DNA of 64,000 bases from Indolivaga alginatilytica (GCF_003201355.1 NZ_QICL01000016.1:46239-110238); one strand, 5' to 3'. Numbered from the stretch's first letter, positions 1 through 9,859 are shown. The notes: generated by a model from the sequence alone, not told the origin. Program-made: numbers and translations.

Positions 1-2806
1 CAAGCGGTTCTAAAGCATCGGGTGCTTCTACGCCATAAGACTCGGTATTCGGCTTGTTGTAGAAATCCATTTGACCTTTAAACATCGAGAATGGAGATGC
101 TGCATACTTTACATTGCCTGCTGTTGTTGCAGCCAGACCTACCCGCCATCTGTACTTTAAAACAGAAGAGGCAAAAGCTAGATCTTCATCCAGAACATTT
201 TCACTGTTCCAAAGATCAGAACCTACAAATGCTCCGCTAACAAATATATTACCTCCTTGTCGGCAATAGACTGTTATTTTTGTTTGAAGTTCTTTAGGGA
301 AAGTTTTAAAATCAGGAACAAAGTATCCTCTGCCTATATTGGTTTGTCTTTGTTTACCCAGAATTAAATTTACAAGTTGATATTTGGCAAGCTTGGTCTG
401 TCCGTTAATAACAGCATCGCGACTGGAAGAGACGAAAGAATATCCGGCCTTAACGATTGACTTACCATGAAGGAACGGATAATCGAAAGTATTTCCTGCT
501 ACCACCGTTGTTTCATAATCGGAATTGCTGCCTCCAAAGCCGGGAGTATCATTACCCATATAGGGTATTGCACGGCGAAATTCGTATTGACTTCCTGTAT
601 AATTATATTGATTTTTGTCGGGTACTCCATGATCTATGGCGTCCAGAAAACCGGCAATACTGTCTTGAGCGGTAAAGCTTATAGGAGCTGATATACGATC
701 GAATCCGTTCACAACAAGAACATTTCCTTTCTCGTTTGATTTTCTACAAACAGATAATATCTCTGAAGGAAAACTTTCACCTCCGTCATTAACTGCTGCT
801 ACTTTAAAGCTATAAATTTTGTCCTTTTCAATTGATACCTGAGCATTACTGTAAGGTACGATTTCCCCATTGTCAAAGTCTCCGTTATCAACACGCATAT
901 AAACAATATACTTTGTTGGTTTGGCTGTCGGTTCCGTACTGTCTAGTGTAGGAATCCAGTTTAAACGGACTTCGGTATCACCTGCAAATTCTAAACTGAA
1001 GCTGGTTACGGGTAATGGTTGAACTACATAGTCATAATCGTACTGATGAGCTACAAATTTCAGCATTCCCTTATAAACCGAACGGCTCACCATAAATTGA
1101 AATCGGGGATCAAGCCCATAACGCATATCGGCAAAGTTTTGATGTGATAACAATTCGAGTAGCATAGTAGGCACTTCGGGTACACGGGCTTCGCTGTAAG
1201 AACGGTTCCATATGGGACGGCGTGTCCATTTCGGTTCGTAATTCTGACGAATATCATTTATCACTTCATCCGTAATCATATCTGCCAGATGTCGCGAAGC
1301 CAGACGAGGTTTTCCGTTCTCAAATTTTTCATCGTTGAAGTGTGTCATACAAATACCTAAAGTTCCTATAATAGAATCGTTAGGTGTAGTTCCTGCATCG
1401 GAGTGAAAAGCCATTGCGAGATCGATAGGGATATTCAGACCTCCTTTTTCGGGCAAGACACTCGAACCTCCGGCAATATAATTTACCCAGAAACCACGAC
1501 TCTGGAAATCATCCGAATAGTCGTTCTCTCCTGCTGTTCTACTATAAACTGTATCGGGAACACCTGCCCATTGCAACCAATAGCGCGAGCCTTCCGCATA
1601 TCGGGGATAATTACTGATAGTCGGCTTATAGGTGATTGCATTGGTTTCGTTATTAAGCGGCACTCGGGCAATATTACCCATACCACCACCTATCTTAACA
1701 GCGTCGGCAGTGAGAACACGTCCCGATCTGTGGCTCCTGTTAGAAAGTACAACTTTGTAATCGTCATTCATGCCCTCTTCGAAACTAAAGTAGCCGAGAA
1801 ATATCCATGTACCTCCTCCCATTTGTTGGTTTATCTTGAATTCGGTTTCTCCCCCAAGGTGGTACACTGTATAAAGGGCGTCATCGGTGCTGTTCTCTAC
1901 GGTTTGGTAAGAAATATATACTCCGTACTTTCCCGTTTCGGGAATATTAGGTATCCATTCACAAAAGCTTTCTTTGCCTTTCGATATAGTTGGTATTTCT
2001 CTGAATGTTCCCATTTTAAAAGGATTCTCACCTGCCTGATAATTTCCTTTTAAGTTTGCAAATCCGGGAGTTTCGCCATCGTTCCACTTTTCTTTGCCTT
2101 TCTTCTCTTTGTATGTCGATTGGCTTCTGTTATGATCGTTGTCTATAATAATTTCATGCGATTGAGCATCACGCTCACGGGGTAACAATACATTTGCACC
2201 GGCATTTTCCAACATGGGTACAAGGTAGGGCAGTACATAACTTTGTGTATAAAGATCTTCTACCGTTTGGAATATTCGAGCCCGTTGCCATTGCCATTTG
2301 CCGAGCTTTTGTTCGTAGTACCAACCGTGACTTTGCCAAACTGCCAGATGATGCCCTTGTAAACCTCTGTCGGCTTCGAATGGACGGGATATATTTGTAA
2401 TAAGAGGTTTATCCAGTTTGTTGGCGAATCGATCATTTAGAGATGAAGGTATATAGTCTTCAATTTTGTACTTATCGGAGAAGATAGCCAAAGAGTAACT
2501 TGCATATTCTTTAGGCAGGCGTTTTTTTACCTGTGCATAGATTGTAGCAACATTGTTCTTTCTGAAAGGTATGTATGACAGTTCTACCCCTGCATATATG
2601 TTGATCGTCTTTTTTACGAATCTTATAGAATCAATAGCTATTGGTTTTCCTGCTACTTCCTGGCGTGCAGCAGTAGTCAGATATTGACCGATGTTGGCTA
2701 TTACATTTTTAGGGAGAGTTTGAGCATTGAGATCATGAATAGAAAAACATGAGATCAAAATAAATAGTAAGCTCACCGACCTCTTTATTATTTTGGAGAA
2801 ATTCAT
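1..2806 (-). CDS. Exported N-acetylmuramoyl-L-alanine amidase / 'xanthan lyase'-type protein, C-terminus beyond window
   Basis: The reading frame is open from the ATG at 2806 to the window edge, at least 935 codons. The first 30 residues form a signal peptide ending in NAQ. Residues near 465-472 read AMAFHSDAG, which resembles the amidase_3 zinc/catalytic region, and an earlier GHHLAVWQSHGWYYE segment looks like its first histidine-containing motif. A fibronectin-III-like stretch follows around residues 590-680. In Bacteroidales such proteins are annotated as amidase or xanthan lyase. As the last gene of the muropeptide salvage cluster, it probably acts on peptidoglycan in the periplasm; that role is inferred from context. 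It starts about 60 bp after murQ ends, so it may be co-transcribed. Confidence 0.75.
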   Translation of the reverse strand, partial: MNFSKIIKRSVSLLFILISCFSIHDLNAQTLPKNVIANIGQYLTTAARQEVAGKPIAIDSIRFVKKTINIYAGVELSYIPFRKNNVATIYAQVKKRLPKEYASYSLAIFSDKYKIEDYIPSSLNDRFANKLDKPLITNISRPFEADRGLQGHHLAVWQSHGWYYEQKLGKWQWQRARIFQTVEDLYTQSYVLPYLVPMLENAGANVLLPRERDAQSHEIIIDNDHNRSQSTYKEKKGKEKWNDGETPGFANLKGNYQAGENPFKMGTFREIPTISKGKESFCEWIPNIPETGKYGVYISYQTVENSTDDALYTVYHLGGETEFKINQQMGGGTWIFLGYFSFEEGMNDDYKVVLSNRSHRSGRVLTADAVKIGGGMGNIARVPLNNETNAITYKPTISNYPRYAEGSRYWLQWAGVPDTVYSRTAGENDYSDDFQSRGFWVNYIAGGSSVLPEKGGLNIPIDLAMAFHSDAGTTPNDSIIGTLGICMTHFNDEKFENGKPRLASRHLADMITDEVINDIRQNYEPKWTRRPIWNRSYSEARVPEVPTMLLELLSHQNFADMRYGLDPRFQFMVSRSVYKGMLKFVAHQYDYDYVVQPLPVTSFSLEFAGDTEVRLNWIPTLDSTEPTAKPTKYIVYMRVDNGDFDNGEIVPYSNAQVSIEKDKIYSFKVAAVNDGGESFPSEILSVCRKSNEKGNVLVVNGFDRISAPISFTAQDSIAGFLDAIDHGVPDKNQYNYTGSQYEFRRAIPYMGNDTPGFGGSNSDYETTVVAGNTFDYPFLHGKSIVKAGYSFVSSSRDAVINGQTKLAKYQLVNLILGKQRQTNIGRGYFVPDFKTFPKELQTKITVYCRQGGNIFVSGAFVGSDLWNSENVLDEDLAFASSVLKYRWRVGLAATTAGNVKYAASPFSMFKGQMDFYNKPNTESYGVEAPDALEPL

Positions 2807-2869
2807 CCTGTGCAGAATTTTAGGTTTGATTGATTAAAACGGATACAAGAAATATGAACATCTAAGACC

Positions 2870-3691
2870 TTACTTATGTTCTGCCCGATAAGCATCTACG
2901 GCACTTTTTACAGAACCATGTAATAAAAGTAGTCTGTTAGCTTCGTCATACTCCAGACCCAGTTCATCTATAATCATACGTGTACCCCGATCTACTAATT
3001 TGGCGTTCGACAGTTGCATATTTACCATGCGATTGCCTTTTACCCTGCCTAGTTTTATCATCGTAGCGGTAGTAATCATATTAAGAATCATCTTTTGCCC
3101 TGTTCCCGATTTCATGCGTGAACTGCCCGTTACAAACTCGGGACCAACAATCATTTCTATCGCTATTTCGGCTTCTTCTGCAATCGGCGAATCAGGATTA
3201 CTGGCTATCGAAGCCGTCAGTATTCCATGTTTGCGAGCTTCACGTAATGCTCCTACGACATAGGGTGTTGTACCCGATGCAGCAATTCCTATCACTGTAT
3301 CTTTCTCGTTGATGTTATGGGCTTGTAATTCTTTCCATCCCGCTTCAGTATTGTCCTCTGCTTTTTCTACAGGATTGCGTAAGGCAGTATCACCCCCTGC
3401 AATCAGTCCGATAACAAGAGTCTTAGGCATCCCGAAAGTAGGCGGTATTTCCGAGGCATCCAACACGCCCAAACGTCCGCTTGTACCTGCTCCCATATAA
3501 AATATGCGTCCGCCTTGTTCCATACGGGGTACAATCCGGGAGACTAGCTCTTCTATCTTAGGGATAGTTTTCTCTACGGCTAGGGCTACTTTTTTATCTT
3601 CGTTGTTTATGTCGGTAAGCAATTCTTTGACTGATTTCTTTTCTAAATCATCATATAAAGAGGATTGCTCGGTTATTTTTATAAAAGTCAT
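2870..3691 (-). CDS. murQ: N-acetylmuramic acid 6-phosphate etherase MurQ
   Basis: This 273-residue protein cleaves the D-lactyl ether of MurNAc-6-phosphate to give GlcNAc-6-phosphate and D-lactate in the cytoplasm. It has the SIS-domain signature MGAGTSGRLGVLDASEIPPT at about residues 65-85, a second phosphosugar loop GIAASGTTPYVVGALREA near 135, and the family signature PEFVTGSSRMKSGTGQK near 185. Length is close to the family norm of about 300, so it appears complete. It follows murK and murT on the same strand, in the same order as the Tannerella forsythia murT-murK-murQ operon. A roughly 240-bp spacer containing a dispersed repeat separates it from murK. Confidence 0.95.
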   Translation of the reverse strand: MTFIKITEQSSLYDDLEKKSVKELLTDINNEDKKVALAVEKTIPKIEELVSRIVPRMEQGGRIFYMGAGTSGRLGVLDASEIPPTFGMPKTLVIGLIAGGDTALRNPVEKAEDNTEAGWKELQAHNINEKDTVIGIAASGTTPYVVGALREARKHGILTASIASNPDSPIAEEAEIAIEMIVGPEFVTGSSRMKSGTGQKMILNMITTATMIKLGRVKGNRMVNMQLSNAKLVDRGTRMIIDELGLEYDEANRLLLLHGSVKSAVDAYRAEHK

Positions 3692-3709
3692 ACTATTCTT
3701 AGTCGTTTA

Positions 3710-3880
3710 AAAGGTAACAGATAAAGTGGCAAACGTTACAAAAAGTATACATTTCCACCTATTGGTTGTTACTTTTGTTGTCCTTCATTTTCAGTGGTTT
3801 ATGTCTGAGAAGGTTACAAAGGTAACAAAAGTAACACTTTCTTGACGGTTTATTTTCACTTGCTTACTGATAATTGTTCC
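3710..3880. repeat. Diverged copy of a dispersed intergenic repeat (copy C)
   Basis: The spacer between murK and murQ contains GGTTACAAAGGTAACAAAAG near 3809, followed by TAACACTTT and a T-rich tail. This matches the core of the 207-bp repeats at 57811-58019 and 60105-60310. The left part is more diverged but retains AAAAGGTAAC and a TTTTGTTGTCCTTCATTTTCAG block aligned with the others. No gene is visible in this spacer. Confidence 0.6.
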
Positions 3881-3929
3881 CTGTTTTTTATTTCGGCTGA
3901 CCGTTGGCTACTCATTGATAGATAAAACA

Positions 3930-4772
3930 TTATTCTAAATGAGAATGATATCCGATTAACCCTTCCATTGGAGATTGGGTTATTGTGCCAATCTCAATAG
4001 TAAGTTCGTTTGCCACTTCTCTCAATACCTTTTGATAATAAAAAGCAACCGATCCTGTCAGATGAACTTTATTATTCAGATAATCATATTGCATTATATT
4101 TCGAAGGAAAAATTCTTTAAAAGCATTGTATGACAGATTATATACCGTTTGATCCTCTATATTTTCGATTAGGAATACAGATAGACCAGCCAGAAAACGA
4201 TTAGCCATAGGTTGTTTATAGACTTTGTCTAATATAATGGCAGGAGTCAGTTCAAACTGTGATAAGAATTTTTCTTTTAACCCCTCAGTCAGTTGATTTT
4301 TAAGGCATGCTCCCACGAGTAAACGCCCTAATACAGCTCCACTGCCTTCATCACCTAAAACATAGCCTAAAGGCGATACATTATTTACGATCTCTTGCCC
4401 GTCATAAAAGCACGAATTGGAGCCTGTACCGATAATAGCCGCTATACCTTTCTGATTACCACATAATCCTCTGGCTGCTGCTAATAAATCGCTACCCACA
4501 TGAATGGAGGAAGTATTGATACTATCTGCAATTGCCAATCGGATAATCTCGTTCTTTTCGGGAAATGCACAGCCTGCCCCATAGAAATATACTTTATCAA
4601 TGGGATAACCTGTTAGTTTGGGAGCCAAAGCAATTTTTAATTCTTCGCTGATCTCTTCGCGGCTGCGAAAGAAAGGATTCGCACCTTTAGTGTAAACCTG
4701 CTTTATTTTCTTTCCCTGATCTATCAAACACCAATCGACTTTAGTAGATCCTCCGTCTGCCAGTAATATCAT
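3930..4772 (-). CDS. murK: BadF/BadG-type amino sugar kinase, MurNAc/GlcNAc kinase MurK
   Basis: The 280-residue protein belongs to the N-acetylglucosamine kinase-like branch of the ASKHA fold. The phosphate-1 loop is LADGGSTKVDW at residues 3-13, and the adenosine/phosphate-2 region is AAIIGTGSNSCFY with GDEGSGAVLGR near 150. In Tannerella the equivalent kinase phosphorylates MurNAc (and GlcNAc) after uptake, making the substrate of MurQ. Its start overlaps the last codons of the upstream murT gene by 4 bp, which suggests translational coupling. Assignment to MurNAc rather than GlcNAc rests on the gene neighbourhood. Confidence 0.88.
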   Translation of the reverse strand: MILLADGGSTKVDWCLIDQGKKIKQVYTKGANPFFRSREEISEELKIALAPKLTGYPIDKVYFYGAGCAFPEKNEIIRLAIADSINTSSIHVGSDLLAAARGLCGNQKGIAAIIGTGSNSCFYDGQEIVNNVSPLGYVLGDEGSGAVLGRLLVGACLKNQLTEGLKEKFLSQFELTPAIILDKVYKQPMANRFLAGLSVFLIENIEDQTVYNLSYNAFKEFFLRNIMQYDYLNNKVHLTGSVAFYYQKVLREVANELTIEIGTITQSPMEGLIGYHSHLE

Positions 4773-5938
4773 ATTTTTATATAGATTTTTCTTTTGTACA
4801 ATATATTTCCGATGAACCAGTTTACGGCTACAAATAAGAGAGCGAAAACAAATGAGCTAAAGTAATCGCCCAAATATGGCTGGAGAATTACATTATATAT
4901 AAATCCATGTAAGCTGATGGTTGCATCATCATATGCAAACGTAATATTACCTATTACAATGGATAATACTCCTGCAAGAACATATATAAACAACGGATTT
5001 ACTCCGAATGATTCGAAAAATACACTCCAGCGTTTATGCCCTTTTATGTCGATAATCCAGATGAGTAATGCCAGAAAACTGGATGCTAAACCGCAAGTAA
5101 CAAGCAAAAATGTAGGAGACCATATCTTCTTGTTGATCGGGCATCCATAATCTAACAGAAAGCCTGCAAATGTAAGTATAGTACCGAGTATAAATAATCG
5201 GGTAATTCTAACCTGATTGTCTTTTACTTCCATCAGTATTTTACCACAGCAGAACCCAACCAATACATGGCAAACTGCCGGAATCGTACTTAAAAATCCT
5301 TCCGGGTCGATAGCTATGCCTGCATCTTTATATACATGGTTTACTCCCAATATAGCCCTGTCTAACACTGATATTATATTGTTTTCGCTGAACTCGAAAC
5401 CATTACCGAACAGCAAAAGCAGGAAATATGCAAATAAGGTAACAACAACGATATAAGGAATATATTTATGCTTCACGAATATAGCAACTAAGGAAGTAAT
5501 ACCGTATGCCAGAGCTAACCGCTGCATCACACCCAAAATCCGTATATGTTCCATATTAGTAATGGATTGGAAGAACCGTTCGAAAAAGCTCAGGTTGCTG
5601 TCCGATAAACTTCTGAAATTACTGAACGACAAACCGAACCAAGCCAAGCCCAAACCGATGAGAAAGATAACAACAGTACGCTTTATTATCTTCTGTACAG
5701 TTGCCCTGCTGTATTCGAAATTGAATTTACGAAGGGATATATAAGTCGAAATACCCATAATGAACATAAAAAAAGGGAAAATCAGATCGGTGGGAGTCAG
5801 TCCGTTCCATGCAGCATGTTGCAACGGTGCATAGATAGAACCCCATGATCCGGGGTTATTCACCAGAATCATCCCGGCAATGGTTATTCCACGTAAAATG
5901 TCAAGAGATAATAATCGGTTAGATGTTTGTTGAGTCAT
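4769..5938 (-). CDS. murT: DUF5009 / HGSNAT-like inner membrane protein, putative MurNAc transporter MurT
   Basis: This 389-residue protein has about ten hydrophobic segments and begins with the typical RLLSLDILRGITIAGMILVN motif of DUF5009 (NagX/HGSNAT-like) proteins, followed by LTPTDLIFPFFMFIMG. It sits directly upstream of murK and overlaps it by 4 bp. The position and gene order match the murT gene of Tannerella forsythia, shown there to be needed for MurNAc uptake across the inner membrane. The family also contains acetyltransferase-like members, so the transport role is inferred from gene order. Confidence 0.75.
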   Translation of the reverse strand: MTQQTSNRLLSLDILRGITIAGMILVNNPGSWGSIYAPLQHAAWNGLTPTDLIFPFFMFIMGISTYISLRKFNFEYSRATVQKIIKRTVVIFLIGLGLAWFGLSFSNFRSLSDSNLSFFERFFQSITNMEHIRILGVMQRLALAYGITSLVAIFVKHKYIPYIVVVTLFAYFLLLLFGNGFEFSENNIISVLDRAILGVNHVYKDAGIAIDPEGFLSTIPAVCHVLVGFCCGKILMEVKDNQVRITRLFILGTILTFAGFLLDYGCPINKKIWSPTFLLVTCGLASSFLALLIWIIDIKGHKRWSVFFESFGVNPLFIYVLAGVLSIVIGNITFAYDDATISLHGFIYNVILQPYLGDYFSSFVFALLFVAVNWFIGNILYKRKIYIKI

Positions 5939-5966
5939 GGTCGGTTATATTTTAAGGACTCAGCCC

Positions 5967-7193
5967 TTATTTGTACATATAATATTTCTTGGATAACTTT
6001 TTAAAAGGTTCTACATCCTTATACCAAAAGTTACGGATATCTTCAAATTTATTGTTTTTTGCAAAGGTAAGCCTTACAAAGTTGCTGCCTGTCACTTTAT
6101 CGAACATATCGAAGCGGGTTTTATCTGCATTTTCAAATACAGCTTTATCAGGATACAGGCGTGCTATTTCCTGCATAACGTAGAATTGAATTTCCGATAA
6201 GCGAGCTTTTTCGTAGTCCATAATATGTACCTGTACACCTTGTAGATGTTCTCCTTTACCTACCGAATAAAATGGTTTCAGATGTATCGGTCTGAATCTT
6301 ATTCCCGGTAATTGGAGGGCATTCATCGCATAGGCAAATTCTTCCGCATTGACCCATTCGGCTGCAAACATCTGAAAGGGGATAGTGTAACCCACTCCGA
6401 TAGACATATACCCCAATTCGCCTAATATACCCGATACGGGGTAGAAAAATGCCGAATGAGCATGAGGTATATGAGGTGATGACGGAACCCATTGCAATCC
6501 TGTTTGAGTGTAATCCATCTTACGTTTCCATCCCTTCATTTTTACAACCTGCAATTGACAAGGCTTATCTGTCATATTCTCTTTATTGAGCATTCTCGCC
6601 AGTTCGCCACAGGTAAGGCCATACAAATATGGAATCTTAAATTGGCTTACAAATGATATATATCCGTCCTCAACCAATCCGCCCTCTACTTTGATTCCGC
6701 CCAAAGGATTAGGTCTGTCGAGAACTATAAATTCAATATTGTTTTCGGCTGCGGCCTCCATGGCTACACCCATTGTGCTGATATAAGTAAACGACCGGCA
6801 ACCTATATCCTGAATATCATATACTAAGACATCAATGCCTTTAAGCATTTCGGGTGTAGGCTTGCGTGTTTTCCCATATAGGGAATATACAGGTAATCCG
6901 GTCGAAGGGTCAGCCGAATTATCGACATGATCTCCTGCATGTACATCGCCTCTCACCCCGTGTTCGGGTCCGTAGAGAGCAACCAGATTGACGTTGGGGG
7001 CTTTGTGCAAAATGTCAATCGTAGAAACCAGATTATTATCTACACCTGTCGGATTGGTTATTAATCCGACCCGTTTACCTTCCAGAATCTTGAAATTCTG
7101 CTCTTTCAGAACTTCGATGCCTGTTTTTATTTTCTGTGCCTGTATACTAATTGTTACAAGACATAGAATAAGTATGGTGATTGCTTTTCTCAT
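5967..7193 (-). CDS. namZ: DUF1343 exo-beta-N-acetylmuramidase (NamZ family)
   Basis: The 408-residue exported protein belongs to DUF1343 (YzbB/YbbC), whose Bacillus member NamZ releases MurNAc from the non-reducing end of peptidoglycan fragments. Visible family motifs are GLITNPTGVD, ALYGPEHGVRGD, VYDIQDIGCRSFTYIS, VLDRPNPLGG and YGLTCGELARM. I place the start at the ATG at 7193: it gives a clean signal peptide (MRKAITILILCLVTISIQAQ) and lies one base after the ampG stop. An in-frame ATG 33 bp upstream would overlap ampG and lengthen the leader. MurNAc released in the periplasm would be taken up by the neighbouring MurT. Confidence 0.9.
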   Translation of the reverse strand: MRKAITILILCLVTISIQAQKIKTGIEVLKEQNFKILEGKRVGLITNPTGVDNNLVSTIDILHKAPNVNLVALYGPEHGVRGDVHAGDHVDNSADPSTGLPVYSLYGKTRKPTPEMLKGIDVLVYDIQDIGCRSFTYISTMGVAMEAAAENNIEFIVLDRPNPLGGIKVEGGLVEDGYISFVSQFKIPYLYGLTCGELARMLNKENMTDKPCQLQVVKMKGWKRKMDYTQTGLQWVPSSPHIPHAHSAFFYPVSGILGELGYMSIGVGYTIPFQMFAAEWVNAEEFAYAMNALQLPGIRFRPIHLKPFYSVGKGEHLQGVQVHIMDYEKARLSEIQFYVMQEIARLYPDKAVFENADKTRFDMFDKVTGSNFVRLTFAKNNKFEDIRNFWYKDVEPFKKLSKKYYMYK

Positions 7194-7194
7194 T

Positions 7195-9060
7195 TCATTC
7201 CTTTGTTTTTTTTCCGTAATTAGCATCTATTTTCAACAACGAGGCTGCAATGATAGGTATAATACTGCATACCATTACCCAAACAAAGAAGTGATTGTAT
7301 CCCAGTAATTCCTGTAACCATCCTGCAAACATACCGGGTATCATCATACCCAATGCCATAAATCCCGTGCAGATGGCGTAATGGGCCGTTTTTTGTTCTC
7401 CATCCGCATAATACATCAAATAGAGCATATAAGCGGTAAAGCCGAACCCATAACCGAATTGCTCTATAAATATACAAATATTGATAAGTAGTAAATTATC
7501 TGTTTGGGAAAAACTTAGATAGACAAAGGTAAAACATGTTAACAGCATACTCAATGTCATTGGCCAGAGCCATCTTTTCAGTCCTCCTTTCGATGCCACT
7601 ATTCCTCCGATGATACCTCCCATTGTAAGACCGATAATTCCGATAGTTCCGTATACCAAGCCGACTTCGCCTGTGGTGAGACCTAATCCGCCAATGTCTT
7701 TAGAGTCCAATAGGAAAGGATTGATAAGCTTCAATAACTGAGCTTCCGAAAATCGGAATGTCAGCATAAAAAATATGGCTGCCGCTGCTTGCGGTTTCTT
7801 AAAGAAGGACACAAATGTAGAAGTAAATTCTTTAAATATCGATTGGGCTGAAATGTGTTCATTGGCTTTATCGGAAGCTGGATGAGGCAGCATAAACCGG
7901 TGATAGAAACTAAAGAATACAAAAAGACCTGCTATCACGAAGAAGGTAATAGACCATGCAAAAGGAATATTTCCCGATAAGCCTTTATAAGACGCAGTAC
8001 TTGCTTCTGTTAGTTTTGGATCGGCTTGAAAAATAATATATGCAGGCTTATTCCAGTTGTTTTTGTTGAAAGTGAGCCGTTCGCCATGTATCAGCGATAT
8101 ACTTTTGTCTCCATTGTTGAGGGTCGTATTCAAGATCATTTCCTTGCCTTCTTCGGGTTCTTTAGATAATCTTACCGAAGCTATGCCTATATTCCCTGCT
8201 AAATTAGAGGCTGTTGATTCCTGCCGATGTTCGCCGAATGTGTTTTTAATCCATAAACCTAAAGGTTGAGATACATAGGTAGTCCACCAACTATCGCTAT
8301 CCTTATTTGCCGTTGTGTTTTTAGAGGACGAATGTTCCAATAGAATAAATCCGTTTTCCTGATTGAGAGTATTTACAGAATCAATAAAGGTCGATAAGCT
8401 ATCTTTATTAATTCCTGCCGTACTTATTTCAATTTTGTCTTTATCGAGAATAAAACGGAGTTCGCCGTCTGTTTTTTGTGTTTCTGATGCCTGAGGAATA
8501 TGTAGTGTCGTCTGCATATACTTAGGCGATGCATCAATGTGTATATTAACAGGTTCTACTCCCGATGTACTTTCCAGAAATCCGGCAAGTATAATCAATA
8601 TGCCTTGCCCCATAATTGTGGCTACTCTGTAAAACGTGCTGCGAATACCCACATACATGGCTTGCTGATTGGTGTCGAGTGCCAGCATATAAAACCCGTC
8701 TGCCGCTATGTCGTGTGTGGCTGAACTGAATGCCAGTAACCAAAAGAATGCCAGTGTTGCCTGAAAGAAAAAGGGCAGGGGAATGGTAAAGGCAATGCCA
8801 GCCAATCCGGCACCTATAAACAGTTGCATAATTACAATCCACCACCGTTTGGTCTTTAGCAAGTCAACGAAGGGGCTCCAGAAAGGTTTTATAACCCACG
8901 GAAGATACAGCCAGCTTGTGTATAATGCAATGTCTGTATTGGATATGCCCATACGCTTGTACATAATAACCGAGATGGTCATTACTGCGACATAGGGTAA
9001 TCCTTCTGCAAAATACAGGGTTGGAATCCATGCCCAGGGCGATTTCTTATTTTCTTTCAT
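7195..9060 (-). CDS. ampG: AmpG-like anhydromuropeptide permease with large periplasmic insert
   Basis: This MFS transporter of 621 residues would import GlcNAc-anhydroMurNAc-peptides. The N-terminal half shows the family pattern WIPTLYFAEGLPYVAV, YLPWVIKPFWSPFVD and ATHDIAADGFYML. Enteric AmpG is about 490 residues. The extra length is a hydrophilic segment from about residue 165 to 350, between two membrane helices, rich in Ser, Thr and Asn and probably extracytoplasmic. The second half (FFKKPQAAAAIFFMLTFRF onward) returns to the MFS pattern. It lies between the phosphodiester glycosidase and namZ in a tight operon, which supports a role in wall recycling. Confidence 0.88.
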   Translation of the reverse strand: MKENKKSPWAWIPTLYFAEGLPYVAVMTISVIMYKRMGISNTDIALYTSWLYLPWVIKPFWSPFVDLLKTKRWWIVIMQLFIGAGLAGIAFTIPLPFFFQATLAFFWLLAFSSATHDIAADGFYMLALDTNQQAMYVGIRSTFYRVATIMGQGILIILAGFLESTSGVEPVNIHIDASPKYMQTTLHIPQASETQKTDGELRFILDKDKIEISTAGINKDSLSTFIDSVNTLNQENGFILLEHSSSKNTTANKDSDSWWTTYVSQPLGLWIKNTFGEHRQESTASNLAGNIGIASVRLSKEPEEGKEMILNTTLNNGDKSISLIHGERLTFNKNNWNKPAYIIFQADPKLTEASTASYKGLSGNIPFAWSITFFVIAGLFVFFSFYHRFMLPHPASDKANEHISAQSIFKEFTSTFVSFFKKPQAAAAIFFMLTFRFSEAQLLKLINPFLLDSKDIGGLGLTTGEVGLVYGTIGIIGLTMGGIIGGIVASKGGLKRWLWPMTLSMLLTCFTFVYLSFSQTDNLLLINICIFIEQFGYGFGFTAYMLYLMYYADGEQKTAHYAICTGFMALGMMIPGMFAGWLQELLGYNHFFVWVMVCSIIPIIAASLLKIDANYGKKTKE

Positions 9061-9072
9061 GGTTTTTTCTTT

Positions 9073-9813
9073 TCAGTTTGCAAGGGATTTGGTTATTCCG
9101 ATAATCACCCCAAAGTTGCCATCCGTTTGTATCCAGTTTTTTTCGGGTAAATAAGTGCGTGATACATACCCGTCCAAATACAGTGCATCTTTACAACCCA
9201 ACGATTTAAAATACATTGCGAAGTCATAAAAGTTTACTTTCGTTTTAGACATAGCAAAAACGATTTTATTGTCGGGTAAAATTCCAACACCATTGCGGAT
9301 GTGTAAATTTGTTGACCCTTCTTTTAACACAGGATGTATATTCCCGTCGATTACTAACATAGGACCCGATTGGGTGGCATATTTTATATGTCCGTTACTC
9401 ACAAATTTTTCAGTTTTACAGATCATAGGAGTATTATCGTCCGTAATATAGAAAATGCCATTCGGTTTTAAATAAAAATTACCCTTTCCCGAAGTTGTAT
9501 CTATGGGATTTACAGTCTCGAAATTTTGGATAAAAAGCCCTTGTGGTGCATTCTCCGAATTATACATTCCCCCATTTACCGCAAACACAAGTTTTGAGTT
9601 TTTACTCTCAACAAACGTTTTTAAATTCTGAATACTTCCAGTAATCTTTCCGCTATCATTTTTCCAATAAAACGCAATATCATTTGATTTAAGATCGACT
9701 CGATAATCAATAATCCGCTCATCAATTGGCTTATCGTTGGGCGAAATCAAAACGAATCTGACTGCCGACAATAGCAGAATGAGTATTAAAAAGAAAAACT
9801 TATTGCGATTCAT
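9073..9813 (-). CDS. Phosphodiester glycosidase family (NAGPA domain) exported protein
   Basis: The 246-residue protein has a hydrophobic N-terminal segment (signal peptide or anchor, residues 6-24) followed by an NAGPA-type domain. Recognisable elements are FAVNGGMYNSENAPQGLFI, QSGPMLVIDG, LHIRNGVGIL and DALYLDGYVSRTYLP. Characterised members remove GlcNAc-1-phosphate or related sugar phosphates in phosphodiester linkage. In this cluster it could trim wall-linked polymers, but the substrate cannot be read from sequence. It lies 12 bp before ampG in the transcribed direction, so it is very likely in the same operon. Confidence 0.82.
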   Translation of the reverse strand: MNRNKFFFLILILLLSAVRFVLISPNDKPIDERIIDYRVDLKSNDIAFYWKNDSGKITGSIQNLKTFVESKNSKLVFAVNGGMYNSENAPQGLFIQNFETVNPIDTTSGKGNFYLKPNGIFYITDDNTPMICKTEKFVSNGHIKYATQSGPMLVIDGNIHPVLKEGSTNLHIRNGVGILPDNKIVFAMSKTKVNFYDFAMYFKSLGCKDALYLDGYVSRTYLPEKNWIQTDGNFGVIIGITKSLAN

Positions 9814-9859
9814 TATTTTAGATTAAGAGCCTGTCTGTTTTTTAATATGACATCATAGA

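Noticed and set aside
1403..2053. 216-codon plus-strand frame
   Set aside because: It is fully antisense to the amidase-like gene, whose minus-strand frame is open throughout and has clear motifs. The plus-strand product has no domain.
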